Origin: JdFR-22 sp964534325
GTDB taxonomy: Archaea; Halobacteriota; Archaeoglobi; Archaeoglobales; Archaeoglobaceae
Direction: 5' to 3'
DNA: 64,000 nucleotides
Assembly (NCBI GenBank): GCA_964534325.1
Contig: CAZHOR010000006.1
Location: 1 to 64,000 of the forward strand
Shown: positions 52,947-61,717 of the stretch, one piece after another
Layout of the letters: each line of letters starts with the position of its first letter
How positions within the stretch are numbered: the stretch's first letter is position 1
The notes under the pieces: generated by a model
The model's database searches: none
The model's input: the letters and a program-made list of their open reading frames with translations, nothing else
What the model was told of the DNA's origin: nothing
Position numbers and translations under genes: made by a program

Positions 52947-54590
52947 TTATCTCAGTATTGCTCCTTCGTCTGCTGAGCTTACCAGCTTTGCGTACTTCTC
53001 TAGATACCCCTTAAAAGTTTCTCTCCTTATTTGCATACTTTTTCTTCTGTTGTCGATTTCTTCCTGGCTTATGTCCAGCTCTATCTTCCTCTGGGGTATA
53101 TCTACTTTTATGGTGTCTCCGTACTTCACTATGGCTATGTTCCCTCCTTCAGCAGCCTCTGGGGATATGTGTCCTACGCATGGTCCTCTGGTAGCACCAC
53201 TGAATCTTCCGTCGGTGATGAGGGCGACCTTTTTCAGCCCCATTCCTGATATGGTGGCTGTGGGGAGGAGCATTTCGGGCATTCCGGGCCCTCCTTTGGG
53301 TCCCATGTATCTGATCACTACCACATTACCTTCTTCGATCTCATTGTTGAGGATGGCGTCTATAGCTTCCTGTTCGGAATCGAATACTCTTGCAGTGCCT
53401 TCAAATTTTTGCATGTCCTGGCTTACCGCCGCTGACTTGATCACGCTTCCTTTTTGTGCTATATTACCGTAGAGGATGGCTATACCGCCTTGACTGTTTA
53501 TGGGGTGTTTTACGTCCCGTATTATTTCTTTTCCTCTGGCAAAGGCTTTTTCTGCGATCTCGTGGATCCTGTAGCCACTGACCGTAGCCTCATTGTGAAT
53601 GTACTCTCTGGCTTTCTTTGCGATCATGGGGATCCCTCCGCTCTCATCCAGGTCTGCTATGGTGTAATTGCTGGCGGGGTCGATAGCCACTAGATGGGGT
53701 GTTTTCTTGCTTATGTGGTCGAATAGGTCAAGGTCCAGCTTTATTCCTGCTTCTCTGCCTATGGCTGTGAGGTGCAGCACGGTGTTGGTCGAACCCCCGA
53801 CGAGCATGTCCGTGGTTATGGCGTTGTGGAAGGAGTTCTCCGTAACGATGTCGCTGGGTTTGATATCGTATTTTACCAGTTCCATTACTCTTTCACCGCT
53901 TTTTTTGGCTATTCTCAATTTTCTTGAGGAACCACAAGGAGAAGTGGAACAGTAGGGAAGGCTTAATCCCATTATCTCTGTAAGGACTTGCATGGTGTTG
54001 GCGGTGAATAAGCCCTGACAGCTTCCGCAGTAAGCAGCGCAGTAGTCTTCGTAGAGCTTGAGCTTCTCTTTATCCAGTTTTCCTGCCTTGTAGCTACCTG
54101 CAGCTTCAAATGCGGTCTTTATGGTGACGTTCTCCCCACCGATCTTTTCGGCAAGCATGGGGCCGCCGGTGACAGCCAAACCTGGAACATCCAACCGGAT
54201 TAAGGCCATCAGCATTCCGGGGACGATCTTATCACAGGAGCCGACCACCACCAGCCCGTCAAGGCGGTGGGCTTCGATCATGCTCTCAATCGAGTCTGCG
54301 ATAAGCTCTCTGGAGGGAAGGGAGTATTTCATGCCTTTATGTCCCATGGCTATACCATCGCATATGCCTATAACACCAAATTCAAACGGAACGCCGCCAG
54401 CAGAGCAAATTCCCTCTCTTACAGCCCGGGTTATCCTGTCCAGTGATATGTGTCCGGGAACAATGTTGTTATATGCGTTGGCTATACCGATAAATGGCTT
54501 TCCGAGGTCCTCATCCGTCAAGCCGGTCGCTTTCAGGAGACCTCTGTGGGCGATCTTATCTACACCAACTTTGGCTTCATCACTACGCAT
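52947..54590 (-). CDS. ilvD: Dihydroxy-acid dehydratase
   Basis: 547 residues. Fe-S dependent dehydratase of branched-chain amino acid synthesis, converting dihydroxy-isovalerate or -methylvalerate to the 2-oxo acid. The Cys motif near DKIVPGMLM and the AAYCGSCQGLFTANTMQ signature, plus the C-terminal SGATRGPCVGHISPEAAEGG, are clear. The start has TATA-like boxes on the minus strand at 54612-54635. The following gene on this strand is tRNA-Ile. Confidence 0.97.
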   Translation of the reverse strand: MRSDEAKVGVDKIAHRGLLKATGLTDEDLGKPFIGIANAYNNIVPGHISLDRITRAVREGICSAGGVPFEFGVIGICDGIAMGHKGMKYSLPSRELIADSIESMIEAHRLDGLVVVGSCDKIVPGMLMALIRLDVPGLAVTGGPMLAEKIGGENVTIKTAFEAAGSYKAGKLDKEKLKLYEDYCAAYCGSCQGLFTANTMQVLTEIMGLSLPYCSTSPCGSSRKLRIAKKSGERVMELVKYDIKPSDIVTENSFHNAITTDMLVGGSTNTVLHLTAIGREAGIKLDLDLFDHISKKTPHLVAIDPASNYTIADLDESGGIPMIAKKAREYIHNEATVSGYRIHEIAEKAFARGKEIIRDVKHPINSQGGIAILYGNIAQKGSVIKSAAVSQDMQKFEGTARVFDSEQEAIDAILNNEIEEGNVVVIRYMGPKGGPGMPEMLLPTATISGMGLKKVALITDGRFSGATRGPCVGHISPEAAEGGNIAIVKYGDTIKVDIPQRKIELDISQEEIDNRRKSMQIRRETFKGYLEKYAKLVSSADEGAILR

Positions 54591-54660
54591 GCAGAAGAGA
54601 AGGTTGAAGCGTATATAAAAGTATTTAAATCCAATTTATAAATAATATAAAAAATAAAAA

Positions 54661-54864
54661 TTATGTTTTAAGGGCCAATTTGATATCCTCGGCCTTAATG
54701 GTCTTCCTTCCGGCGTGCTTGGCTACTTGCATAGCCTTTCTGGCAACTCCCTGGGCCCAATCTTCAAGTTCTTCGGCCATCGCTTCTCTTGCATCTTCAC
54801 TAACCCTATCAGCGCCAGCACTTCTAATCAGTCTATCGATTGGAGCAATAGGCAACTTAGCCAT
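54661..54864 (-). CDS. Archaeal histone, HMf-like
   Basis: 67 residues; a single histone fold (LPIAPIDRLIRSAGADRVS, then EAMAEELEDWAQGVARKAM and GRKTIKAEDIKLAL). Dimers of this type wrap DNA in nucleosome-like filaments. No tail extensions. ATG 54864 follows GGAGGTGAT; the TTG two codons earlier is unlikely. A strong TATA box lies about 40 bases upstream on this strand. Confidence 0.97.
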   Translation of the reverse strand: MAKLPIAPIDRLIRSAGADRVSEDAREAMAEELEDWAQGVARKAMQVAKHAGRKTIKAEDIKLALKT

Positions 54865-54900
54865 TTGCAATCACCTCCTTAACTTATGAGATTAGATATT

Positions 54901-54914
54901 GAAAATATATATAG
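54901..54914 (-). promoter_or_regulatory. TATA box of the histone gene
   Basis: CTATATATATTTTC on the minus strand, about 40 bases upstream of ATG 54864, consistent with a short leader of about 15 bases carrying the ribosome site. Confidence 0.65.
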
Positions 54915-55168
54915 TTTTCGACTAAAAATAGATTATTTAGGCTAAAATACCTGGTAAGAAGAAATAATAAACCTGATCAACAGTATACTGAAATGTAGCT
55001 AAATCTCAAGGGAATAAGGTCATAAGGTAGATTTTTGGGGTTACCGACCGGATACCATAAAATATGAAGATAAACCGAACCCCTTATTTACAATAGAACT
55101 TAAGGAAATAAAATTGAGTTGGATTGGATTCGGCTACGACCAATTCAGACGAGTTCAGGTTTTGAAGG

Positions 55169-55825
55169 TCAGCAAAATCTGATCCCCAGATCCTTCATTT
55201 TGTTTCTGACCATAATATTGACTATCAAGGGTGTGAGCCCCTCAACCATTCTGGATACGATTAGTGGACCTGCATCCAGGGGCCTCAACCCATTTATCTG
55301 GTCGACCAAATCCATTACTTCCAGTTTAGCCCCTTCATCGTCACTGCACACCGGGACATCCCAATCGAAATCCGCGTTTAAGTCAAAGAACCTGTCCGCA
55401 GGAATCGTATGGAATGCAGACACCACTCTGCTGTGTTTTAGTATGGAAGCCAGTTTCTCGGCCGCCGAACCCGATTCAGGTGGGCAGAACTGAAAACAAC
55501 CGCTCTCCTTTCTCATGGGAACGATAGGGGAGACCACTATTTTATCCCTCAGGTCGTCCCTAAGCTCCTCAGCGGTAGAAAAAACGTATTTCCACGGTAT
55601 AGTAATTATAGAGATTTCTCCTTCTTTAGCAACATCCTCATTGCACATTCCGATGAACTCGCAGTCACTTTTTACATCCAATACGCATTCCCTGTACTCT
55701 TCACACTTTTCCAAAGCTTTTTCTTCTTTTCTAGAGCCAATTAAGACTTCGTGACCCAGTAATGCAAGTCTCAAAGCCAGACCGGCTCCAATATCACCAG
55801 TTCCCCCTATCAGAGCGACTCTCAT
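55169..55825 (-). CDS. fno: F420H2:NADP+ oxidoreductase
   Basis: 218 residues. NADP-binding Rossmann motif MRVALIGGTGDIGAGLALRL at the start with the GSRKEEKA loop that selects NADP. It carries the family's SAFHTIPADRF and C-terminal SRMVEGLTPLIVNI stretches. It transfers hydride between deazaflavin F420 and NADP, linking central energy metabolism and biosynthesis. Presence implies F420 use. Monocistronic. Confidence 0.94.
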   Translation of the reverse strand: MRVALIGGTGDIGAGLALRLALLGHEVLIGSRKEEKALEKCEEYRECVLDVKSDCEFIGMCNEDVAKEGEISIITIPWKYVFSTAEELRDDLRDKIVVSPIVPMRKESGCFQFCPPESGSAAEKLASILKHSRVVSAFHTIPADRFFDLNADFDWDVPVCSDDEGAKLEVMDLVDQINGLRPLDAGPLIVSRMVEGLTPLIVNIMVRNKMKDLGIRFC

Positions 55826-55975
55826 ACCATCACCTTTTTGACTTTGCTGGGAAGCAGGTTTTTTAAATTTTTTTTAATGACATTTTTGGTGGTGCCATAA
55901 GTAACATGTCCCATAATCTTTTGACAGCAAACTTTTATACTCCAAAAGGTTAACACTAAAATATCAGCTGCACAA

Positions 55976-56049
55976 GGGGCGGTAGGGTAGCCTGGTCATC
56001 CTCCTGGCTTTGGGTGCCAGAGACTGGAGTTCAAATCTCCGCCGCCCCA
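55976..56049 (+). tRNA. tRNA-Pro (TGG)
   Basis: Acceptor GGGGCGG/CCGCCCC, D-arm TAGGGTAGCCTGGTCATCC, anticodon stem CTGGC/GCCAG with loop TTTGGGT (anticodon TGG), T-arm GGAGTTCAAATCTCC. Discriminator A. No CCA, no intron. Confidence 0.97.
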
Positions 56050-56228
56050 CTTAAAGAATTGTTGCAGCTCTTTTTAAGAAAGGTTTTTTCTCCTTCTCTA
56101 CTGACTTGATCAACTTACAGGTCAAATCCCGTCTAAAAATAGTGTTCTAATGTCTTGGATGTAATCCTGATCCATTCCAAGTTCTGGAAGATAAAATATG
56201 GTTCAATAATCTGATGAGTTATTAGCTT

Positions 56229-56507
56229 TCAACCAATGTCTTCGTACTCTATCCTCACTCTCTTTTTTAGTTTGACCCTTATCTCCCCTTTGTCTGATTC
56301 CATGGTCTGCACCACTCTATCTCTCTCCATGGCCCTCACGTGATCGGATACAGTCTGTCCCGAAGAAAAATCGAAGTTCTCGCTCAGTCTATAGTAGATC
56401 TCGCCCATATCCAGTTCTCCTCGTTTCTCCAGCATGTTATATATTTTAACTCTCACCGGATGCGAAAGTGCATGAGCGATCTTGCTTATCTCGTAAACGT
56501 ATTCCAT
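56229..56507 (-). CDS. ArsR-like winged-helix regulator
   Basis: 92 residues. The start KIAHALSHPVRVKIYNML is typical of ArsR-type winged helices, followed by a recognition region QTVSDHVRAMERDRVV and a beta wing. No metal-binding cysteines are seen. The target is unknown. Upstream is an intergenic region with a structured RNA candidate. Confidence 0.85.
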   Translation of the reverse strand: MEYVYEISKIAHALSHPVRVKIYNMLEKRGELDMGEIYYRLSENFDFSSGQTVSDHVRAMERDRVVQTMESDKGEIRVKLKKRVRIEYEDIG

Positions 56508-56599
56508 AAAAACAGGTTTACTAATTACTATAAAAATCGTGTTCTGCTAAAAATATTTCCTCATTTTCGGTTATCAAAATGGTAATCATTTCTATTTCC

Positions 56600-56735
56600 A
56601 AATATTTTATAGGGAGACGCTCTAAATACATCAATAGTGGTGGCTGGGAAGTAAAGATTGTAGAAATTGTAATAACCCTCACCAATGTTTTACTTCCGCC
56701 CCCCTCCATAACACCCCCTACCAGCCACCACTTTA
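56600..56735 (+). ncRNA. Candidate small RNA with C-rich unpaired segment (copy 3)
   Basis: AGTGGTGGCTGG (56636-56647) pairs perfectly over 12 bases with CCAGCCACCACT (56721-56732), and GAAGTAAA (56648-56655) with TTTACTTC (56689-56696). The 3' side between the two stems holds a C-rich unpaired stretch (56697-56720) with runs of six and five C. It contains TTCCGCCCCCC (56694-56704), close to TTCCGACCCCCC at 6469 and 51333. TATTTTATA (56602-56610) lies about 25 bases before the stem. Found in the 350-base gap between the ArsR-like and Lrp-like genes. Confidence 0.5.
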
Positions 56736-56859
56736 AAACCTCTTCTTCACCATCAAAACAGGATCGACATATTACTTGAAAGTTTGAGGGCTCAGCTCTT
56801 AGCAGAATTGTTAAGCGGTGGTTCCCGCTCCCTTTGTTATCCTGTTATAGTTTAATAGA

Positions 56860-57084
56860 TTATATGCCTATCAGGGTTAGGGTTGATTTTATCTTATCTG
56901 TTTTTCTTATCTTGTCTATTATCTCTTTGAGCTGGTCGTCACCGCTTGTTTCTGTTTTCAGCACTATATCATAAACCCCATAGACGATAGTTGTCTCCAC
57001 AACCCCCTTGATATCCTTTAGGACCTCGTAAACAGAGTACTCGTATCCTGCTTCGGTGTTAATTAGAATGTACGCTGATGTCAT
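56860..57084 (-). CDS. Stand-alone Lrp/AsnC-type RAM domain protein
   Basis: 74 residues; only the ligand-binding RAM (ACT-like) domain of the Lrp/AsnC family (TSAYILINTEAGYEYSVYEV, then VVETTIVYGVYDIVLKTE). There is no DNA-binding helix. Such proteins can form oligomers and bind amino acids, sometimes modulating full-length Lrp proteins. Its start region overlaps the end of the next gene upstream (57059-57364) on the same strand. Confidence 0.85.
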   Translation of the reverse strand: MTSAYILINTEAGYEYSVYEVLKDIKGVVETTIVYGVYDIVLKTETSGDDQLKEIIDKIRKTDKIKSTLTLIGI

Positions 57085-57364
57085 AATTGTACATTCTTAT
57101 AAAATTAAAAAAGTTTTCTGTAGGGTCGTCATTATCTTTGTTTGCTATATATTTTACTTTTTCTTCGCTGATTTTCCTTATAATTGCTTTTGGTTTTTTC
57201 TTTCCCGTGATGTAGTTTTTGACTTCAGCAGTGATCTGGCAATAGGCGGGGCATTCTTTAGTGACAAAATCGTAACCCCTACAAAAACTTAGATTGGAAC
57301 AGTACAAGGTCCTGAGCTTCTCGCTTCTCAAATTAACCTTGATAACTGCCAAGATTCTGGCCAT
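57059..57364 (-). CDS. Small unrecognised protein with four-cysteine centre
   Basis: About 101 residues from ATG 57364 (GTG at 57397 also in frame). The centre reads LYCSNLSFCRGYDFVTKECPAYC, four Cys that could bind metal. The C-terminus is charged and overlaps the RAM-domain gene by 26 bases. No family recognised; the overlap suggests coupling with that gene. Confidence 0.45.
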   Translation of the reverse strand: MARILAVIKVNLRSEKLRTLYCSNLSFCRGYDFVTKECPAYCQITAEVKNYITGKKKPKAIIRKISEEKVKYIANKDNDDPTENFFNFIRMYNYDISVHSN

Positions 57365-57506
57365 TTCGACTTGGAAGCAAGAATGATTTGAGGACACTTT
57401 AATGGGTAAACTATACTACTTTAATAACTTTTAGGAAATGCTGTGATGATGCATATAATAATAACGAAGTGAAAGTAATTTAAGAAAAAATAAATTGGTG
57501 GGAGGA

Positions 57507-59162
57507 TTAGTACATCCCGCCCATTCCTCCCATGCCGCCCATTTCATCCATGTCTGGCATTCCGCCTCCTCCACCTCCTCCGGTGGATTTGGAGGCGATA
57601 ACGTCATCTATACGCAATAGCATAACCGCTACTTCTGTTGCAGAGCTAATGGCATGGGTCTTGATGCGGAGGGGCTCAACTACTCCCTTCTCGTACATGT
57701 CGATTATCTTTCCAGTAGCTACGTCGATTCCGAAGCTGGTATCTCCTCTCTCGTGCGCTGCCTTCAACTCCACCAGAGAAGTGATGGGATCAATTCCTGC
57801 GTTCTCTGCTAATGTTTTGGGCACGATTTCCAGGGATTTGGCAAAAGACTCAACGGCGAGCTGCTCTCTACCGCCGAGTGATGGCGCGTAATCCCACAGC
57901 TTTAGTGACGCACCGATCTCAGGAGCACCTGCACCGGAAACTACTTTACCATCTTCCAGAGCAACAGACACGACTCTAATAGCGTCTTCGAGACCTCTGG
58001 CTACCTCATCGACCACGTGCTCGGTCCCGCCTCTTACCAGGACGGTAACTGCTTTAGGATTTTCGCAGCCGGTAATGAATATCATCTTCTCGTCGCCAAT
58101 TCTCTTCTCTGCCACTGATCTAGCACTACCGAGGTCTTCTTCGCTTATGCCCCTGATATCTGATAGTACTTTGGCTCCTGTTGCCTTGGATATCTTCTCC
58201 AGATCGCTTTTCTTGACCCTTCTTATGGCCATTACACCCTTTTTGGCCAGATAATACTGTGCGAGGTCATCAATTCCTTTCTGGCACAGGACGACATTGG
58301 CTCCGGATTTGACTATGTTGTCCACCATATCCTTGAGCATCTTTTCTTCCTGGTCAACGAACTTCTGAAGCATGTCCGGGTCAGTGATCCTGATCTTGGC
58401 GTCTGTCTCAGTCTCTTTGACTTCCAGTGCCGAGTCCACCAGTAGTATCCTGGCATCTTCAATTTTCTTGGGCATGGCAGGATTAACTATCTCTTTATCC
58501 ATTACAATGCCATCGATGAGCTCTGTATTCTCCACACTGGCTCCACTTCTCTTTTCAACCTTTATGAAATCTGTATCAGTAGTAATATCTCCTTCAGACT
58601 CTTCTGCAATCACTTTTACGGCATCTACCGTTATCTGTGACAGCTTATCAATTGCTACTTCTGCACCCTTGCCTGTCATAGCGGTTGCAGCGATCTTCTT
58701 CAGAATCTCTTCATCACCGGTACCAACTGGAATAGCGGTCTCAGTTATTACTTCTTTAGCCTTCTCGGCGGCAAGCCTGTATCCTCTGGCTATAAGAGTG
58801 GGATGAATGCCCTGATCAAGAAGTTCTTCCGCTCTTTTAAGCAGTTCACCGGCAAGAACTACCGCCGTGGTAGTCCCATCTCCTACTTCATCCTCCTGCG
58901 TTTTGGCAACCTCTATCACCATTTTGGCAGCCGGATGCTCTACATCTATTTCCTTCAGAATGGTCACACCATCATTGGTAATGACCACATCCCCCAGACT
59001 GTCAACCAGCATTTTATCCATTCCTCTGGGCCCCAATGTAGACCTCACAGATTCGGCAATGGTTCTGGCGGCCATTATGTTGACCCTCTGGGCATCTTTT
59101 CCTGTTGTTCTTTGGGTACCTTCCCTCAATATGAGTATAGGTGTACCTTGCGAGCTTTGCAT
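57507..59162 (-). CDS. Thermosome subunit (group II chaperonin)
   Basis: 551 residues. ATP-dependent protein folding machine. The ATP-binding loop VRSTLGPRGMDKMLV and GDGTTTAVVLAGELL, the later DISGARSVAEKR-like region, and the C-terminal Gly/Met-rich tail (MGGMGGMGGMY) identify a typical archaeal subunit. Only one subunit gene is in the window. The start has GGAGGTG upstream and a strong TATA box about 60 bases further. Confidence 0.97.
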   Translation of the reverse strand: MQSSQGTPILILREGTQRTTGKDAQRVNIMAARTIAESVRSTLGPRGMDKMLVDSLGDVVITNDGVTILKEIDVEHPAAKMVIEVAKTQEDEVGDGTTTAVVLAGELLKRAEELLDQGIHPTLIARGYRLAAEKAKEVITETAIPVGTGDEEILKKIAATAMTGKGAEVAIDKLSQITVDAVKVIAEESEGDITTDTDFIKVEKRSGASVENTELIDGIVMDKEIVNPAMPKKIEDARILLVDSALEVKETETDAKIRITDPDMLQKFVDQEEKMLKDMVDNIVKSGANVVLCQKGIDDLAQYYLAKKGVMAIRRVKKSDLEKISKATGAKVLSDIRGISEEDLGSARSVAEKRIGDEKMIFITGCENPKAVTVLVRGGTEHVVDEVARGLEDAIRVVSVALEDGKVVSGAGAPEIGASLKLWDYAPSLGGREQLAVESFAKSLEIVPKTLAENAGIDPITSLVELKAAHERGDTSFGIDVATGKIIDMYEKGVVEPLRIKTHAISSATEVAVMLLRIDDVIASKSTGGGGGGGMPDMDEMGGMGGMGGMY

Positions 59163-59220
59163 GCTTTAAAACACCTCCATAAATTTCGTGTAATTATCAC
59201 CATCGCTGTATCAGAAGTTC

Positions 59221-59230
59221 TATATATACT
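59221..59230 (-). promoter_or_regulatory. TATA box of the thermosome gene
   Basis: AGTATATATA on the minus strand with an A-rich B-recognition element behind it (TAAAGT), about 60 bases upstream of ATG 59162. Confidence 0.65.
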
Positions 59231-59397
59231 TTACTGTGAATAATCCGTGGCTCAACTTTGACGGTCTCATGGTCTGCAAAAGCTTCTTGTGACATCTTCT
59301 GGGGTTTGCAAGCACTTATCGATTTCTATTCCAACACCTGATAAAATTTCGCTTGATTATCGCAAATGTTTTCAACTCAATATATGAGGTAGTTATA

Positions 59398-60030
59398 ATG
59401 GAAGAGATAAGGATGTGCCCTGACCACGGCTTTTATCGGGGCGAGCTTTGCAGTTGTGGATATACAGGCGAAACTGTCCTGGGCGCGGAGAGAGTTGAGA
59501 AGCTGGGAAGGTTCATATCCGGAGCCCTCAGACACTTTCCCCAGAAATTAAAGCTGGAAATGGATGAGAACGGATGGGTGGACTTCAATTCTCTTGCCAG
59601 AGTCGCTTCCAAGAAGTATAGGTGGGCAAATCAGTGGCTTATCAAGGCCATTGTGGGTTCAGATGAAAAGAAAAGATATGAGATACAGGGAGAAAAGATA
59701 AGAGCGAGATACGGGCATAGTGTAGATGTTAAGCTCAATGATTATCCTGAATCAGAAGAGAGCACCCTATACTATGGAACGGGAGAAGAAGAGGCACACA
59801 GGATGCTGGAGATCGGGATAAAGCCGGTTTATCAGACCTTCGTCCATCTATCCACCACCATAGAGAAAAGCGAGAGAGTAGCAAAATTCCGGACAGATAA
59901 TCCCATGATACTGGAAGTGGATGTAGAGAACGCCAGAAAAAATGGAGTGAAGTTCCTTAAGGCCAACGATTATATTGTTCTCACCAAAGAAGTCCCACCA
60001 GAATACGTGAAGAAATATAACTATAACTGA
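59398..60030 (+). CDS. kptA: RNA 2'-phosphotransferase with N-terminal zinc knuckle
   Basis: About 210 residues from ATG 59398. Tpt1/KptA transfers an RNA 2'-phosphate to NAD, giving ADP-ribose cyclic phosphate. The FISGALRHFPQKLKLEMDENG core and the substrate-binding RARYGHS (family signature) are present, with LYYGTGEEEAHRMLEIG next. The first 30 residues contain CPDHG and CSCG, a zinc knuckle seen in some archaeal KptA. Candidate targets are 2'-phosphorylated RNA ends; archaea make these rarely. Confidence 0.92.
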   Translation: MEEIRMCPDHGFYRGELCSCGYTGETVLGAERVEKLGRFISGALRHFPQKLKLEMDENGWVDFNSLARVASKKYRWANQWLIKAIVGSDEKKRYEIQGEKIRARYGHSVDVKLNDYPESEESTLYYGTGEEEAHRMLEIGIKPVYQTFVHLSTTIEKSERVAKFRTDNPMILEVDVENARKNGVKFLKANDYIVLTKEVPPEYVKKYNYN

Positions 60031-60110
60031 CCGACTTTCTGTATATTCTGTTTCTGATTTATTTGGTGGTGACCATTACCATTAAAAACATTGGTTTGTC
60101 GCTATACTCT

Positions 60111-60542
60111 TTAGTTCAGTGAATAAAATGCCTGAGGGATTCGCAAGGTCTTGTTCAACTTTACTGTGGAGTTACCGGGGAAGTATAAGGTGACATTCTC
60201 CACCGGTTCGTTGAGTGTCACGCCAGGAAAGCAGATCGTGTCATTAAGATTTATTGTATCCAGTTTTATCTCTGCATTGTTAAAACCTACTTTATCTACC
60301 TTGAGATTACTGGTATCGTTAAACAGGGATAGTAAATCCTCCTCTATGTATTTGGCGCCGAAAAGGAAGCCTTTTATCTGCTGTAGAGCATCTAATCGGT
60401 AATAAAACTCAACACTAACGTTTGAGTTCTCGTACCTAACGTTGACCTTTTCGATGGTTACATTGGTGGCTAATGCAGTATTGGTGAAAATGACCAATAA
60501 CGCAATTATCGCTGTAATTCTTACCAGCAGTCTCAAGTTCAT
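60111..60542 (-). CDS. Secreted protein of unknown function
   Basis: About 143 residues from ATG 60542, which follows GGTGAGG. A signal peptide (MNLRLLVRITAIIALLVIF, cleavage after ALA) precedes a beta-rich, Asn/Thr-rich domain with many potential glycosylation sites (NVTIEK, NDTSN, NLNDT, NVTLYF, NSTVK). One Cys only. Likely exported or cell-surface. No family recognised. Confidence 0.6.
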   Translation of the reverse strand: MNLRLLVRITAIIALLVIFTNTALATNVTIEKVNVRYENSNVSVEFYYRLDALQQIKGFLFGAKYIEEDLLSLFNDTSNLKVDKVGFNNAEIKLDTINLNDTICFPGVTLNEPVENVTLYFPGNSTVKLNKTLRIPQAFYSLN

Positions 60543-60636
60543 TTTCCTCACCTTCACCTCTCTAAATATAAAATTTTCTTCATTCCAAATTAAATATACT
60601 GTGATAATATTTATCATGTGAATGACACCGCAATGC

Positions 60637-60735
60637 TTATTTACTAAGAAAAATTAATAGTAAAGGCTGGGGTGCCATTTCACTGGTTGACAACCTTCCC
60701 GCCGTCACCACTGTAACATTTTTGGCACCCCTATT
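60637..60735 (+). ncRNA. Candidate structured RNA element
   Basis: GGGGTGCCA (60669-60677) pairs perfectly with TGGCACCCC (60723-60731). The loop (45 bases) holds GGTT-GAC-AACC and a CTTCCCGCC stretch. A TATA-like GCTTATTTACT (60635-60645) lies about 25 bases upstream. No ORF crosses this gap. Resembles the other C-rich hairpins in arrangement, more weakly in sequence. Confidence 0.35.
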
Positions 60736-61005
60736 AATTATTGATATATTCTACAGATTAAGGACCGGGTCAGTTGGTTTTTAAGAAACTGGAAAAAGTT
60801 TGATGGCCTAAGCAATGTGAATGTAGATAAATGATCGTATCTGATTCTTATCCCTCACGGAACAGGATCAGCTGGAGGTTATTAAATTAAAAGTGGCGAT
60901 TGAGTCTGCCGTATCTGAAGAAATGTTATTTATAGAAAAAATATTCTGAAAAAATTGAATAATATTTCTATTCGGACCGCTTTCTGCTTACAAGCCCTTT
61001 ATAGA

Positions 61006-61209
61006 TTATTTTTTACCTTTTCCTTCTCTTCTCCCCTTTTTCCCTTTTTTTCCTCTGTTCCCTTTTCCCTTGTCTCTTCCTGAACTTTTGTTTTTCCTTT
61101 CTTCTTTCTTCAGTGCATCACTTTTTAAAGACCCATTTTGATTCCTTTTTGACCCAATTCTACCCCGTATATCATTTATTTGGCCTTTTACTCTATTTAA
61201 CAAACCCAT
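61006..61209 (-). CDS. Small strongly basic protein
   Basis: About 67 residues from ATG 61209, which follows GGTGA by eight bases. A short N-terminal helix (MGLLNRVKGQINDIRGRIG) is followed by a Lys/Arg/Gly-rich tail with no hydrophobic residues (from about residue 38 to the end). It could be a nucleic-acid-binding tail or a low-complexity artefact of a decaying region. No family recognised. Confidence 0.4.
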   Translation of the reverse strand: MGLLNRVKGQINDIRGRIGSKRNQNGSLKSDALKKEERKNKSSGRDKGKGNRGKKGKKGRREGKGKK

Positions 61210-61320
61210 TGCTTCATTCACCTTTTTTACGCTTATTATTTTAAGTCACAAAGGAATTTAAATTTTTGCCAGATCAACACAAAAATTAGATGGACTTACA
61301 ATTAAGCAAAAAAAAGAGGT

Positions 61321-61717
61321 CTGGAGAGGTAGATTAAGGACCAAAGTACCTCTCCAGTTGATAATTTGTCCCAATTCGAACACTAACACCTCTCCAACCG
61401 GCATAGGAAGTATGACTTGTTAATAATAAAGCTTTCGATTTTGACTCAACACATCAAAAAAATGTCCCGGGGGTCGGGCTGGGCACCTCTCCACTCAATA
61501 TAATTCAATGACACCTAATATTAGATAAGCATCCTGAAATTGTCATGGTGATGACGCACGGTTAAGGTAGCAAGCGAGAGGTAAAGCTGTTCTTGGCTCT
61601 CACATGCATGTTATTCTGAAAATTTTAAATAATTAAAGAATGAAGTACTAATCATTACAGAAGTACCGTATTGGTCTAAGGTCCCGGGGGGTGACACCTC
61701 TCCAACCGGCATTGGAA
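61321..61717 (-). repeat. Dispersed short repeats GGAGAGGTG with ACCCCC(C)GGGAC
   Basis: On the minus strand the 20-base ATGCCGGTTGGAGAGGTG-type unit occurs at 61387-61404 and 61695-61712. A related unit GGAGAGGTG followed by ACCCCCGGGAC is at 61465-61492 and, with a shorter spacer, at 61681-61703. TGGAGAGGT is also at 61348-61356 and, inverted, at 61322-61330. The last two make a perfect 11-bp hairpin (61321-61331/61347-61357). Two copies would read PMPVGEV if translated, so these look like duplicated ends of one lost gene. Confidence 0.5.

Noticed and set aside
55037..55083. GGGGTT/AACCCC inverted repeat between fno and histone
   Set aside because: Only 6 bp, no promoter at a suitable distance, no sequence link to the C-rich hairpins beyond CCGACC.
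61545..61618. Possible C/D box guide RNA (GTGATGA at 61546, CTGA at 61615)
   Set aside because: No internal D'/C' boxes and no terminal stem; both short motifs occur by chance.
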